From: Gorsachius magnificus | Lineage: Eukaryota; Chordata; Aves; Pelecaniformes; Ardeidae | Length of the DNA stretch: 64,000 bases | Direction: 5' to 3' | Assembly: GCA_034008185.1 (NCBI GenBank) | Contig: CM067084.1 | Location: 58,790,599 to 58,854,598, forward strand | Shown: one piece after another, positions 1 through 10,475 of the stretch | How the letters are laid out: each line of letters opens with the position of its first letter | How positions within the stretch are numbered: the stretch's first letter is position 1 | The notes under the pieces: model-generated | What the model saw: the letters and a program-made list of their open reading frames with translations, nothing else | The model's database searches: none | Told to the model about the DNA's origin: nothing | Made by a program: the position numbers and the translations under genes

Positions 1-1199
1 CTGCCACTGAGAACAACTGCTTGTGTGTGTTCTAAATTAAAACTCAACTTCCTAATGTCTTTTAAATAAATTAGATCTTTATTGAAAAATATGGCAGTTT
101 GGGAATCAGCATTACTGGGTGTTAAAATATTCACTTGAAAGCTGAAGGAATTATTTGTATGCATTACTTGTATGCATACATGGTTTTGTGTCACCACGGT
201 AAAGGTTCTGTCTTTAGTTGTGGTCTACGAATGGCAGACACTATCGTGTCCCACAGCTGTTCCTGACAGTAACAACACAAAGGCAGTATTAAATGGTAGT
301 GCTTGTGGGCATTACAGGAAAGGTGGATTGCAAGAACATAAGACATGATTTTATAGGTTTTGACAGAGTAGTTAATTTGACAGCTATGTAAGAAAAGCAG
401 GGGTTTGTATAAAATACAATCCTTTTTGAAGAAATGTGGGGAATGAAGGAAACGCCTCTACAAAGAGAAACAACAGCACTGCACATCTATGCCAATTTTC
501 TCTGAGTTTAAAAAAAAAAAAATGTTTTGGCTACTCTCATATGCAGTAATTGAAGGCAGTCTTGACTGTGTTTTAGACTGAATTTTCTTTTAAGTTGGCT
601 TTGGGCTTTAGTGTTTTTAGTTGTAAAATATAAGAATAGCAGCTGCCTAATGTCTTGCTGAATGTGAGAAAAATCAGAAAAAAGGAATTCTTTCTACTAA
701 TCTTGAGGCTTTTAAGAGTGAAATGTTTCAGGTTGGATGAATACAGTAATACTTTACTGAGTCCTAAGTTGAGTTCATCAGCAGGTTAATGAAATAGTGG
801 GAGTTTTGCTCATGAAAGCAGCCGTGTTTTATGTGTAATACAACACCAGTCATCAAAATTTCTTTCCTTCACTGTGCCTTTTGAAACTATTGTTTTAGGA
901 AGTCCTGAAGAGATTTGGGCATTTTAATTGCCTGTAAAGTATTCCTGAAATTGTAATCCCAGGGTTGCTTAATACTGTTATGTGTATTTTTGCAAAGAGG
1001 TCTGGTTGGGTGTAAGCAGACTTGGCAGTGTTTTGACTAACAAAGTGAGTATGTGTAAAGGATCGGAGAGATCTTAGTAGGAAACATGGTGTGTTTGACA
1101 GCTAGGTATGTTTTTCATATAATAATATTTGGAATTTTTAAAAGAATACTCAATTTTACATTTATTTATTGTTTTCTGTCCTGTATTTCTGTAACTTAG
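1..1199 (+). other. ARAP2 intron (3' part, upstream of first exon in window)
   Basis: This is unique AT-rich intron sequence ending in a good pyrimidine tract and an AG at 1198-1199. A short direct repeat containing TTGTATGCAT occurs twice between about 155 and 180. No repeat family or RNA gene is recognised. Confidence 0.7.
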
Positions 1200-1412
1200 G
1201 TTTGGGTAGCAAGCAGATCTACCTTAAGAATGGTGATTCTTCCAATGTGGCTGAACTGCTAGAAAGCTTCAAAAAAGATGCAAGGAGTGTTAAACTAAGA
1301 GCAGGAAAACATCAGCTTGAAGATGTAACTGATGTATTGAAAAGCTTTCTTTCTCAAATAGATGATGCACTTCTCACTAAGGAACTTTATCCATTCTGGA
1401 TATCTGCGTTAG
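1200..1412 (+). CDS. ARAP2: ARAP2 coding exon 1 of window: RhoGAP domain, first half
   Basis: The exon begins after AG at 1198-1199 with the last two bases of a split codon and ends with the first base of the next, before GTAATG. It encodes about 70 residues from LGSKQIYLKNGD to LYPFWISAL. This is the part of the RhoGAP fold after the arginine-finger loop, up to the LK..L....LL.KEL segment. Canonical RhoGAPs have LKxFLRELPxPL here. The lysine is kept (LKSFL), but the arginine region reads SQIDDALL, as expected for ARAP2 rather than an active canonical RhoGAP. The reading frame stays open past the donor to 1576, but that extension shows no similarity to the family and is intron. Confidence 0.95.
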
Positions 1413-3613
1413 GTAATGTATTCAATAACACTCAATACAGGAAAAGTTGCATGTACATTTTCAGTATCAAATTTGAGGGGGTTGTTAATTACTTGCCCAG
1501 TGTTGCCCTATGTTATTTGATAATCAGCAAAACAACTGTAGTGAGGAAAAAAATGTTTAGAGCTTGGCTGCAATAGCCTTATGTTAATAAGAGATGATTT
1601 TATTGCCTTTAAGTGAAACAATATAATAATAACAATGTTTCATTGACAATATATCTGTAAACAGTAGACCAGTATTGCACTGTGTCATAGTTAGATGAGC
1701 CAAGGAAAGAAGTGGTGATTGATATTTTATGGAAGCATTGATGGTCGAATTCAAGAAATAGAGTACACATTTTCCTACTGTAACCTTTGTCTGTCTTTTG
1801 ACCATACGTAGAAGCTTAGTTCAAAAGTGGCAAAATGTTGATGCTGCCATCTGCACGATAGTTAAATGACAGTCTTCGTGCTTAAATTCTTCAAATATCT
1901 TTTATGAGCATTCACACAAAGTTATGTATTTTAACAGTGTAGACTTGTGAACAACTGTTACTTGTTTTTTGTTTCCTTAGAAATATTAGTTTAGTTTGAA
2001 AGAAAATTTAAGTAACTTCAACCCAAACTGTAACTTGTGATGTATTTTGAAAGAAAATTTAAGTAACTTCAACCCAAACTGTAACTTGTGATGTATTTAT
2101 AACATGAGGGTGTGTGTCTCTGTATGTTTGAAAACAGAACTGTGAGATTGCTAATACATTAGTTAGTTACTCATTACAGAAATTGTGATGATTTTTCTAG
2201 TGTTCTTATGAAACAGCTATATTTCTATTTGTTTTTATATTGCTGTATTTGCAGACTGTAAGAAACAGTCTTTCCCTCCTAGGCTGTGCTATAAAATTTC
2301 AGATGATGCGTAACAATAAGAGATGCAGAGGAAAAGCTAAGACAGAACATTAATTTCTGAATCAGTGTATTGAAATCAAGTAAGCCTATTTACTGTGTGG
2401 CGAATTTGGTCTTTAAAAAAAGGGTTTTAAAAGCATGTTCCTCTCTGATTTTACTTAAGTTCAAACATACGGAGGTTGCTTTAATATGAACCACTAGAAG
2501 TTGGGGAAATTCGAGTATGAATATTACACATTTTTGACCTTTAACCTTGATTTGAACAAACTAGAGGAAAGAAGATTAAGAATTTATTCACTTACCACAA
2601 GATTGCTCTCATCAAATCAGAAAAAGTTGTATCTGTAGCAGTTTAGATTTAAGTTGGCTCTTTTGTGAAAGTGCATAATGGTGTTACAGTGATTTAACTT
2701 CCTGATTTGTACATGGGGTTAAAATTCTGCTTCAGCTTTGCAGCAAATAATCTTGTGCTGTTATAGTTAAGTGACAATAAAAGTAGTTGTGGGAAGACTA
2801 AAACACTTAGGAAGATGCAGTAGAAGACCTTTAAACTATTTTTTTTGTTGTTTGTGTGTTTGTTTTTTCTTCCAATTACCAAAGAAACCAAACCTTAGCC
2901 CAGTCCTTAGTGGAGAGTGCTAGCAATCAGCTGGAAGAGATAAGAGTTCTTCTATGCTTTTTCTTTTCAGAAACTTGAGAGAAGCAAGGGACTGAAAAAG
3001 CTAAATAAATAAATAAAATTTACAGTTACTTTGCTCATGCCCTGAATAGGATTATACTCTGTAGTATCTATGCAGCACAGGGAGGCAGACCTAACTTGAA
3101 GGTAGAGAGTTGTGGCTGTCTCTCAGATACTGTAATTCCCAAGACTGGAATTCCAATGACTCTGCCACTGTTCGTCTGTGTAACTTAGTACAACTTATTT
3201 ACCACCCCTTCCCCTTTGCTATTCTCTTATCTGTCTTATATATTTGGATCTTTAAACAACCATGGACCTTGAGACACTTTTCCAATTAAAAAGATTGAAA
3301 GGCCTTTTACTTCTCATCTCTGGGAACCCTTAGAAGTACATTTGCACTTGTGCATACACAGATGCACTCACACATGTACATGCACAGATTAAATATCCTT
3401 TGAGAGAAAAAGCAATTGCTATCCTGGGATTTAGTCTTAAACTGTAGGAAATGGTGCTTGAATATAGAACTGGCCCTCTTTATTGCTGATATTGTTTCCC
3501 TGAACTGGTGTACAATAATAGACTTTGTTTATAGTAGATTGTCAGTATTGCCTTTAGAAATAGGTTGATTTAAATTAATTTTAATTTTTCTCAATGATTA
3601 TTATTTTCGGCAG
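1413..3613 (+). other. ARAP2 intron with a 51-bp tandem duplication
   Basis: GTAATG donor and CGGCAG acceptor. The only structure I see is a perfect head-to-tail duplication of 51 bp at about 1996-2097. The rest is unique AT-rich sequence with a short A-rich stretch near 3003-3018. Confidence 0.8.
1996..2097. repeat. Perfect 51-bp tandem duplication, two copies
   Basis: The 51 bases from 1996 to 2046 are repeated without a mismatch from 2047 to 2097. Each copy holds the string ACTTCAACCCAAACTGTAAC. Perfect identity suggests a recent duplication or an assembly artefact. Confidence 0.92.
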
Positions 3614-3719
3614 ATACACAGAATGAAAAGGAACGTGTAAGGAAGTATGGAGCTTTTATTCGGACGCTTCCACCAGTCAATAAGGCAACTTTGGCTGCTT
3701 TAATTGAACATCTTTACAG
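3614..3719 (+). CDS. ARAP2: ARAP2 coding exon 2 of window: RhoGAP domain, middle
   Basis: The acceptor is CAG at 3611-3613 and the donor GTAAAT at 3720. Together with the last base of the previous exon it encodes DTQNEKERVRKYGAFIRTLP and then PVNKATLAALIEHLYR. This corresponds to the RhoGAP helices that carry the LP..N...L..L..HL pattern of the family. The exon is 106 bp and ends in phase 2, completed by one base of the next exon. It lies 177 bp before an unused but good-looking acceptor described as a separate finding. Confidence 0.95.
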
Positions 3720-5568
3720 GTAAATGCAAATGATGCACTGTAGCAGAGAAATTCCTGTAATGTATTCTCAGTATAACTCTACAGTAAATGAAATGTGGCT
3801 TGTTTCATTAAGTAGTAAGCTTACCTAGTTGTGATGATTAATTATATTTGATTCCCTTTATTTTATAATGTGTTTTTTCTTGGATTGTATTTTTAGCAGT
3901 AGTTATCTATACATATCAATGGGATGGAACAGCCTTACAGTGAGAGAGGGCTGTCAGTGGATGTGTCCAAGTAGGGTAATTTTTGACATATTTTCTTTAT
4001 ACAAACTCATTTTACCCCAGTCTGCTAGTCTTCCAGAGGATTGTTGCCAATGGTTCTTGAAATTAAAAGATTTTTTTCAGGGAAAATGTCCTTCTCCACA
4101 ATCCATTTTAGACATAATAACTTTGAGAATTAGCCACCCTTTCTGTTTTTCATCAATGCTTCATTTTGTGACTGAGGTGACAGTGGAGAATATCCAAGGT
4201 AAAAACTTGTTTAAGCAACACAGGCCATGCCTTGTTCCTAGATCAAATAAGCAGATGCAAATGTATAAAAAATACGTGACTTGGATGATTCTGCAGTGTC
4301 ATGGTTAAATAGTAATGGTCTATATTATATTAGCTACTGAACAAGTCAAATTATATTCCTGGTAAAATTGTAGTGGGTAGAGAATGTGTAGAACCTTTTC
4401 TTTACAGGATCCTGTGTTCAGAAATTACATTACCTAGCCAGGTACATAGCAGATGTCCTTTAAAAACGATTTATACTGATATTAAATTGATTGGTGCCAT
4501 TATTGGGATAAAGATTATAGTATTGTGTTTAACAATATTTCTAAACATATCCAGTTCAGATATACTTAATATGCCTTTGTATCTGTTCTGAAAGTAGTTT
4601 GAATTCATGTGTATAACAGCCAAAATTCTGTGATACTTTAAAGTGTTTGCTTCTAAAAGAGGACAAATTATGTAAACAACAGAACTGATGTGAAAACTTT
4701 ACCATAAGTATAGAAACTAAGGAGGAGCTCATTTCTTTCCACATTTTTTCATCTTGGATCATAAGTTCATAGGATATACTTATGTAACATAAGATAGCCA
4801 AGCTGTATTTAGCGTTGGTGCAGCCTCATGTTGAATACTATGTGCCATTCTGGGCCTCACAATTTCAGAAGGATGTGAAGGTCCTTGAATGCATCCAGAG
4901 GAGGCAACACAGCTGGTGACAGGACTGGAAGGCAAGTCCTATGGGGAAGAGCTAGGGACTTTGGGCTTGTCTAGTTTGGAGAAAAGGAGGCTGAGGGGGG
5001 ACCTCATTGCTCTCTACAGCTTCCTGAGGAGGGGAAGTGCAGAGGAAGATTCTGAGCTCTTCTCCCTGGGATCCAGTGACAGGATGCATGGGAATGATTC
5101 CAAGCTTCACCAGGGGAGGTTCAGACTTGATATTGGGAAACATTTCTCTACTGGAAAAGCGGCTAAACACTGGAACAGGCTTCCTAGAGGTGTAGTTGAT
5201 GACTCAAACCTGTCAGTGTTTTAAGGGGCATTTGGACAATGCCCTTAACAACATGCTTTAACTTTTGGTCGCCCCTGAATTGGTCAGGCAGTTGGACTAG
5301 ATGACCATTGTAGGTCCCTTCCAACTGAACTATTCTATTTTTTTATTCTGTTCTAAATCATTTTGATATTGCTTGAGATGCAGATAGAAAGTGTAAGTTT
5401 TCATTTCTGTAATGAGATGTGGGATAAAAAAAGAATAAACAATGTTAGATTTTTTTTTTTCATTGCATTTCATTATTCTTTTTGAAATGCACTCCATATT
5501 CTGTAGAGGAGCCTCAGACAATTAAAGGAACAATGAAACCTTCTAAATATGTTTTTTTCCTTCAACAG
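3720..5568 (+). other. ARAP2 intron with a 146-codon open frame and a sense CR1
   Basis: The first 600 bp hold a reading frame of unknown meaning (3868-4308) behind an acceptor-like site. A CR1 tail occupies 4806-5353. The sequence between them, 4309-4805, is unique and AT-rich, with ATTAAA at about 4481. The true acceptor is TTCAACAG ending at 5568. Confidence 0.8.
4806..5353 (+). mobile_element. CR1 LINE 3' fragment, sense to ARAP2
   Basis: This is the 3' end of an avian CR1 retrotransposon, truncated at its 5' side as usual. It keeps the C-terminal part of ORF2 as a frame open from 4889 to 5224. That frame contains LEKRRLRGDLIALYSFL, LHQGRFRLDI and KHWNRLPRGVV, all standard CR1 ORF2 tail motifs. 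The 3' end shows the CR1 signature TTGGACTAGATGACC...GGTCCCTTCCAACTGAAC followed by degenerate ATTCTATT repeats. It is a dead copy in an intron. Confidence 0.93.
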
Positions 5569-5716
5569 GGTACAGAAGTGTTCTGAAATCAATCACATGA
5601 ACCCTCACAATCTAGCCATGGTGTTTTCGTCATGCTTGTTTCAAACTAAAGGCCAAACTAGTGAAGAAGTGAATGTAATTGAAGACCTAATTAAAAATTA
5701 TGTGCAACTTTTTGAT
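5569..5716 (+). CDS. ARAP2: ARAP2 coding exon 3 of window: RhoGAP domain, end
   Basis: The first base completes an arginine codon, and 49 codons follow: VQKCSEINHMNPHNLAMVFS, then SCLFQTKGQTSEEVNVIEDL and IKNYVQLFD. The MNPHNLA motif holds the conserved RhoGAP asparagine that contacts the GTPase switch region. I place the donor at GTAGGT (5717), not at the GTATCC four bases downstream. Only the upstream site continues in frame into exon 4, giving FD-INEDQVKQMD. The downstream site would create GAT AAA TGA, a stop. The exon ends in phase 0. Confidence 0.94.
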
Positions 5717-6510
5717 GTAGGTATCCTTACATAAAAGTGTCCTAATTGCTCAGCTGTTAGACACACTAAAATGTAGAAATCTTCTTAAAAAATGATCTTG
5801 CTATTAGTTACACTGTCTAAGGATTTGTAAGGCTTTTGAACTCTGGACATTGTTTGCTGTCTCCTTTAAATTTTATTTCCCAGCTAGCTTAGCCTGTGTA
5901 AGAAAGACTATATTTATAGGATTGCTGTGAGCTACTGTTTTCCAAAATGGTGCACGTTCCAATTTAAGAAAATTTAAAGATTATGACTATTAAAAATAAT
6001 ACTTCTATTTACATTTTGTGGGCCTGATCAGAACTGAAGCATGGAAGAATTCTGCATTCTTAGTCTGTGAACTGTGGTTATAGTAAAGACTTCAGAGAAA
6101 GCGTTTGGTTCCTTGGGCCTAGACAGAACATTAAATCCAACTGGATAGAAAAGATACTACAAGCAGCAATTTGTATTAGCCATTTTCATTTAGCGTTTAC
6201 TGTGCCACTATAACGTTGTTTGGCAGTTTTTCAGGAGTCCTCTCTCTTTTAATTTTTTGGTAAAGTTTGTAGTAACAAAGCCATCAATGAAGTGCTGTTT
6301 CTGACTGATAGAATATTTTGCATAGCTGCTTCTACAAGGACATGATTATCAGTATTGTTAATTGTAACAATATTTATTACTGTTACATTATTATTTATTA
6401 TTTACTATTGTTAAATGTAAGCGTACCTTTATATATTTTTTGCTAGTTTATGTTGTCATTCTTATACTAGATCCCTTATTAATTGATGAAAAATGATCCA
6501 TTTTAAATAG
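5717..6510 (+). other. ARAP2 intron, no recognised element
   Basis: A 794-bp AT-rich intron starting GTAGGT and ending AAATAG. The stretch 6355-6420 is rich in TTATTA and TGTTA repeats and could fold on itself. I see no repeat family or RNA gene in it. Confidence 0.75.
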
Positions 6511-6579
6511 ATAAATGAAGACCAGGTCAAACAAATGGATATAGAGAACAGCTTTATTACCAGGTGGAAAGATACTCAG
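6511..6579 (+). CDS. ARAP2: ARAP2 coding exon 4 of window: RhoGAP to RA linker
   Basis: A 69-bp, phase 0-0 exon of 23 codons, reading INEDQVKQMDIENSFITRWK then DTQ. It joins the RhoGAP domain to the Ras-associating domain. The acceptor is weak by eye (TTTTAAATAG) but the protein match is clear, and the donor is GTAGGT. Because the length is a multiple of three and both ends are phase 0, skipping it would keep the frame and remove only the linker. Confidence 0.93.
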
Positions 6580-8354
6580 GTAGGTGGCAAATATCAACTG
6601 GTATGAAAACAATTTTAACAAAGGCTATTTTGTTGTTTACAGGTTTTTATACCTAGATTTCTAAATGTAAATTTCTAAGTTTGTATGGTGACCTGCGTTG
6701 TTAACTACAGAGCTGGGGAAAAATAAATTGAAACAAAAGAGGAGGCATAATCTGATAAAGCAAAACAGTTCTGTGTAGAGCATACAGTGGAATTACGTTC
6801 CAGCCTGAGCACGGGGATAACTTACAGGTTTTTACATGCTTTTACTGTACTTCATAAATTGTACTAGAAGGAAATGGTCAACATGTGCAAGTGTGAAAGA
6901 CATGACCTGTCTTTTTTAAATTTTAAGCATGCATATTAAATACCTTCAAGTGCATATTAATACTTTTATTATTTCATGAGGTTTGGGTGTACGTGGTCTC
7001 TCTTCATCGGAGTTTCACCATCCCTATGAGCTTAAATCATCTGAATCTTTAGCCACATCCTGTTTTGTGACCATTTCTAGAACCCCAGATCACAAATATT
7101 ATTTGGGGAAGCTTCAGACACATACTAACAATCAGACTGAACTGATTATTATCTTGAGTTCCAGTCTTACCTGTAACAACTTTTGAATAACTTCAGAGTG
7201 GTAAGAAATAGCAAAGTAATAACATGTTTCATTGACTGAATGGTATTTGTGTACAGTCCTAATTAAAGCAAAAATTGGTAAGTCCCATAATACTAGCAAG
7301 GTGGTTGAATGTAGAGAGGTAAAAGGAAATGTAGGGAGCTTAAAAGCTTTTTCAGAAATCTAAAGTAGCGGAGGAGAAGCTTTCAGTGATTTTGGAGCTT
7401 ATAGGGCTTTAGAAACTAATAGAAAGCTAGCAGAAAAAAAATCTATAATGCTTTGTCTGTTGGCTGCCTTCCCCCTTCCAGCAACAGTTTTCTGATACCT
7501 TATAAGCCATCATTAAGAAGACAGGGTCTTGCAAATACACTTTGAAATGGCATGCTCTGTAGTTGCTATCTAGAGTCTAATTTTTATCTCATAGTCCCTT
7601 ATTGTCTGGGTCAGAGTGGCATGAAGCTTTCTGACCATGATGACCTACTGTGGATGTGCACAGAGAAGGTAGAATGCCTGTTTCCTCCTTTTGGTGCCTG
7701 GTGGGAAGTGACCAAGTCGCTGGGAAACAGTTTAAAGTTTACTTCCAGTGTCTGTCTTGCAGAATGGAAACATCTGCCTTGGTAATGGCAAAAAAACCTG
7801 GTGGGTTTGTCTAAAACTGAAGCTGTGAGGAATATAGAGAAGACCCAGATAAAGTGGTTTTGTTCTGTATTTTTCTGCCCCAGATACTACTGCAAAATCA
7901 CCTTTGAGGTGTATTGTATTTGGAAGGCTGCCTATTGAAGAAAGAGATACTTTCTTTTGTTTTTTTTAAAATAAAATTCTAGGCTCTCTGAAATTGGTAA
8001 GTTTTTTTCTTAAAAAGCTTCTAGCACCTGAAAAGCTAGTCTTCTACTTTTTAAGCTTTATAATCAAACTGGAACCTTCATGAATAATTGGGCCTGTTTC
8101 GACTGGTTTCTCTGGGACTCTCCAGATTGTTGGGAGGCAGTTACAGGAAGATTGAACTTGGATTTTAACTGTTCTTATTTTTCTCTCAGCAGTGTCTCTA
8201 GCATTAATAATTAGCTTTCTGAAGTGATGGTTACACCTACTAGCTTAATAGACTGGCTTGATTCTCATAACACACATGGCTAAGCTTTAAATTTTTTACA
8301 AAAAAATAGTAATACCACTTTAACCTTAAAAATGACACAAAATCTGCTACCTCA

Positions 8355-8612
8355 TCACAGAATTATCACAGGATCATAGAATATCTCAAGTTGTAAGGGA
8401 CCCATAAGGATTATAGAGTCTAACTCCCTGCTTCTCGCACTACCTAAAACTAAGCCATATGACTAAAAGCGTTGTCCAGATGCTTCTTTAACTCTGACAG
8501 GCTTGGTGCTTTGACCACTTCCCTGGGGAGCCTGTTCCAGTGACCAACCACACTCTTAGAACTTTTTCCTGATGTCCAATCTGAACTTCCCCTGATGCAG
8601 CTTTACTCCAAT
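8355..8612 (-). mobile_element. CR1 LINE 3'-end fragment, antisense
   Basis: Read on the minus strand this is a CR1 3' end. On the plus strand it starts with the CR1 tail remnant (CACAGGATCATAGAATATCTC), then AGGGACCCATAAGGAT and a run with CTTCCCTGGGGAGCCTGTTCC. It stops abruptly near 8612, where a second CR1 3' end begins, so it is a separate insertion. Confidence 0.85.
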
Positions 8613-10475
8613 TGTCTATGTTGGAATGAACCTGTTGTGATCATCTGGTCTAATTACACCGCTGCTCAACCACAGCCTCTTAGAGCGGGTTGTCTAGGAC
8701 TGTGTCCTGTCAGATTTTTAATATCTCAGAGGATGCAGCCTCTCTGAGCAACCTCTTCTACTGTTTGCCCACCCTCGCATTATAACTGCTTTCTTGGGTT
8801 CAGATTCAATTTTGTGTGATCTTAATTTGTGCCTGTTGCCTCTTGTCCTGTCACTGGATGTCACTGAGAAGAGTATCTCCGTTTTCTTCATTCCCTTCCA
8901 TCAGATATTTGTACATGTTGGTAAGATTCCCCCTAAGCCTTCTATTCTCCAGGCTGAACAATCTCAACTCTCTCAGCCTCTTCTTATATGAAAGATGCTA
9001 CAGTCCCTTCATCATCTTGGTGATTCTTTGCTGGACTCTCTCCAGTGGTTCCATATCTATCTTGTACTGAGGAGCCCAGCACTGGACACACTACTCCAGG
9101 TGTGGCCTCACCAGTGCTGAATAGAAGGGAAGAATTGCCTCTCAACCTGCTGGCAGTGTTTTGCCTAATGTTGCCCAAGAGGCAATTTGCGTTCTTTTCT
9201 GTGAGGGGTTTTTTCTTCTTTTCTGTTGGCTCATGATCAGCTGCTTGTATACTAGGACATTAAGGTCCTTCTCGGCAAAGCTGCTTTCTAGCTGGTCATC
9301 CCCCAGTGTGTACTAATACCTGGGATTACTCCTCCCAAGGTGCAAGAATTGGATTTCCCCTTGTTGAACTTCATGAGGTTCCTCTCTGCCCAGTTCTCCA
9401 GCCTGTTGACGTCCTTCTGAATATATCAGCCGCTCCTCCCAGTTTAGTACCATCTGCAAACTTCCTGAGGATATGCTCTGTCGCCTTATCCAGGTCACTG
9501 ATGAAGATTTATGGCCTCCTGGCTGTTCAGCCAGTTTTCAATCCATATTACTGCTTATCTAGCCTGTACTTTGTCAGCTGCTTGATAATGATGTTATGGG
9601 AGACGCTGTCAAAGACACTACTAAAACTGAGGTAAACAACATCCACTACTATCTTTTCATATGCTAGTATCCTCACTGTAGAGGACTATCAGTTTGATTA
9701 AGCATGATTTCCCCTTTGTAAGTCTGTGCTGTCTAATCCCAATCACCTTGTTCTCATTCGTGTGTGTGGAAACACTTTCCAGAAGGATTTTCTCCATCAC
9801 CTTCCCAGAGACCAAGGTGAGGTTGACCAGCCTGTAGCTCCACAAAACTTCCTTCTTGCCCTTCTTGAAGATAGGATTGATACCTGTGCTTTTCCAGTCC
9901 TTGGGAACCTCTCCCTGTCGTTGTGACTCTTCAAAGATAATTGAGAGTGACTTTACAGTGACATCAGTGAGATTCCTCAGCATTCATGGGTCCTACTTGT
10001 CAGGCCCCACAGACTTATGTACATGTAGTTTCTTTAAGTCCTCCTTAATCTAGTTGTCCTCCACTGAGGGTAATCTTCCTTACTCCAGACCTTACCTCTG
10101 GTTTCAGGGACTTGGGATTCCTGAAGGTCAACCTTACCAGTAAAGACTGAGGCAAAGAAGCATTGAGTACGTTGGCCTCTTCTGTGTGATTTGTCACCTG
10201 GTCCTCTGCCCTATTTAGCAGTAGGCCTGTGTTTACCCAAGTCTCCCTTTTACTGTTTATGTACATGTAGAATCCTTGCCTGTTGCCCTTTGCATCCCTT
10301 GCAAGTTTCAACTTGGGGTCAGCCTTGTTTTTCCTAAACTCATCCCTGCACAATGGGACAATAGCTCTGCACTTTTCTTGGGTCACCTGCCCTTGCTTCC
10401 ATCTCTTCTATGCTTCATTTGTATGTCTGAGTTCAGTCAGGAGCTCTTTGCTCATCCATCCAGGCCTCATACATA
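8613..10475 (-). mobile_element. CR1 LINE with 3' UTR and part of ORF2 reverse transcriptase, antisense
   Basis: A roughly 1.86-kb 5'-truncated CR1. Its 3' end lies at the low coordinate (GATCATCTGGTCTAA, AGGTTGCC-like and CTCTGAGCAACCT motifs). Further on come reverse-transcriptase remnants on the minus strand. The frame at 9657-9983 holds WKSTGINPIFKKGKKE and RLTKGKSCLIKL, matching the CR1 RT segments before the catalytic motifs. The frame at 10045-10386 matches the region upstream of RT. Between 9100 and 9650 the frame is broken by stops and shifts, so the element is inactive. It lies antisense to ARAP2. Confidence 0.9.

Noticed and set aside
1413..1576. Extension of the 1200-1412 exon as a longer coding region
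   Set aside because: Similarity to the ARAP2 protein ends exactly at a GTAATG donor, and the next family residues (DTQNEKER) are at 3614 in matching phase.
9306..9635. 109-codon plus-strand frame
   Set aside because: It is the opposite strand of a CR1 element, not a gene.
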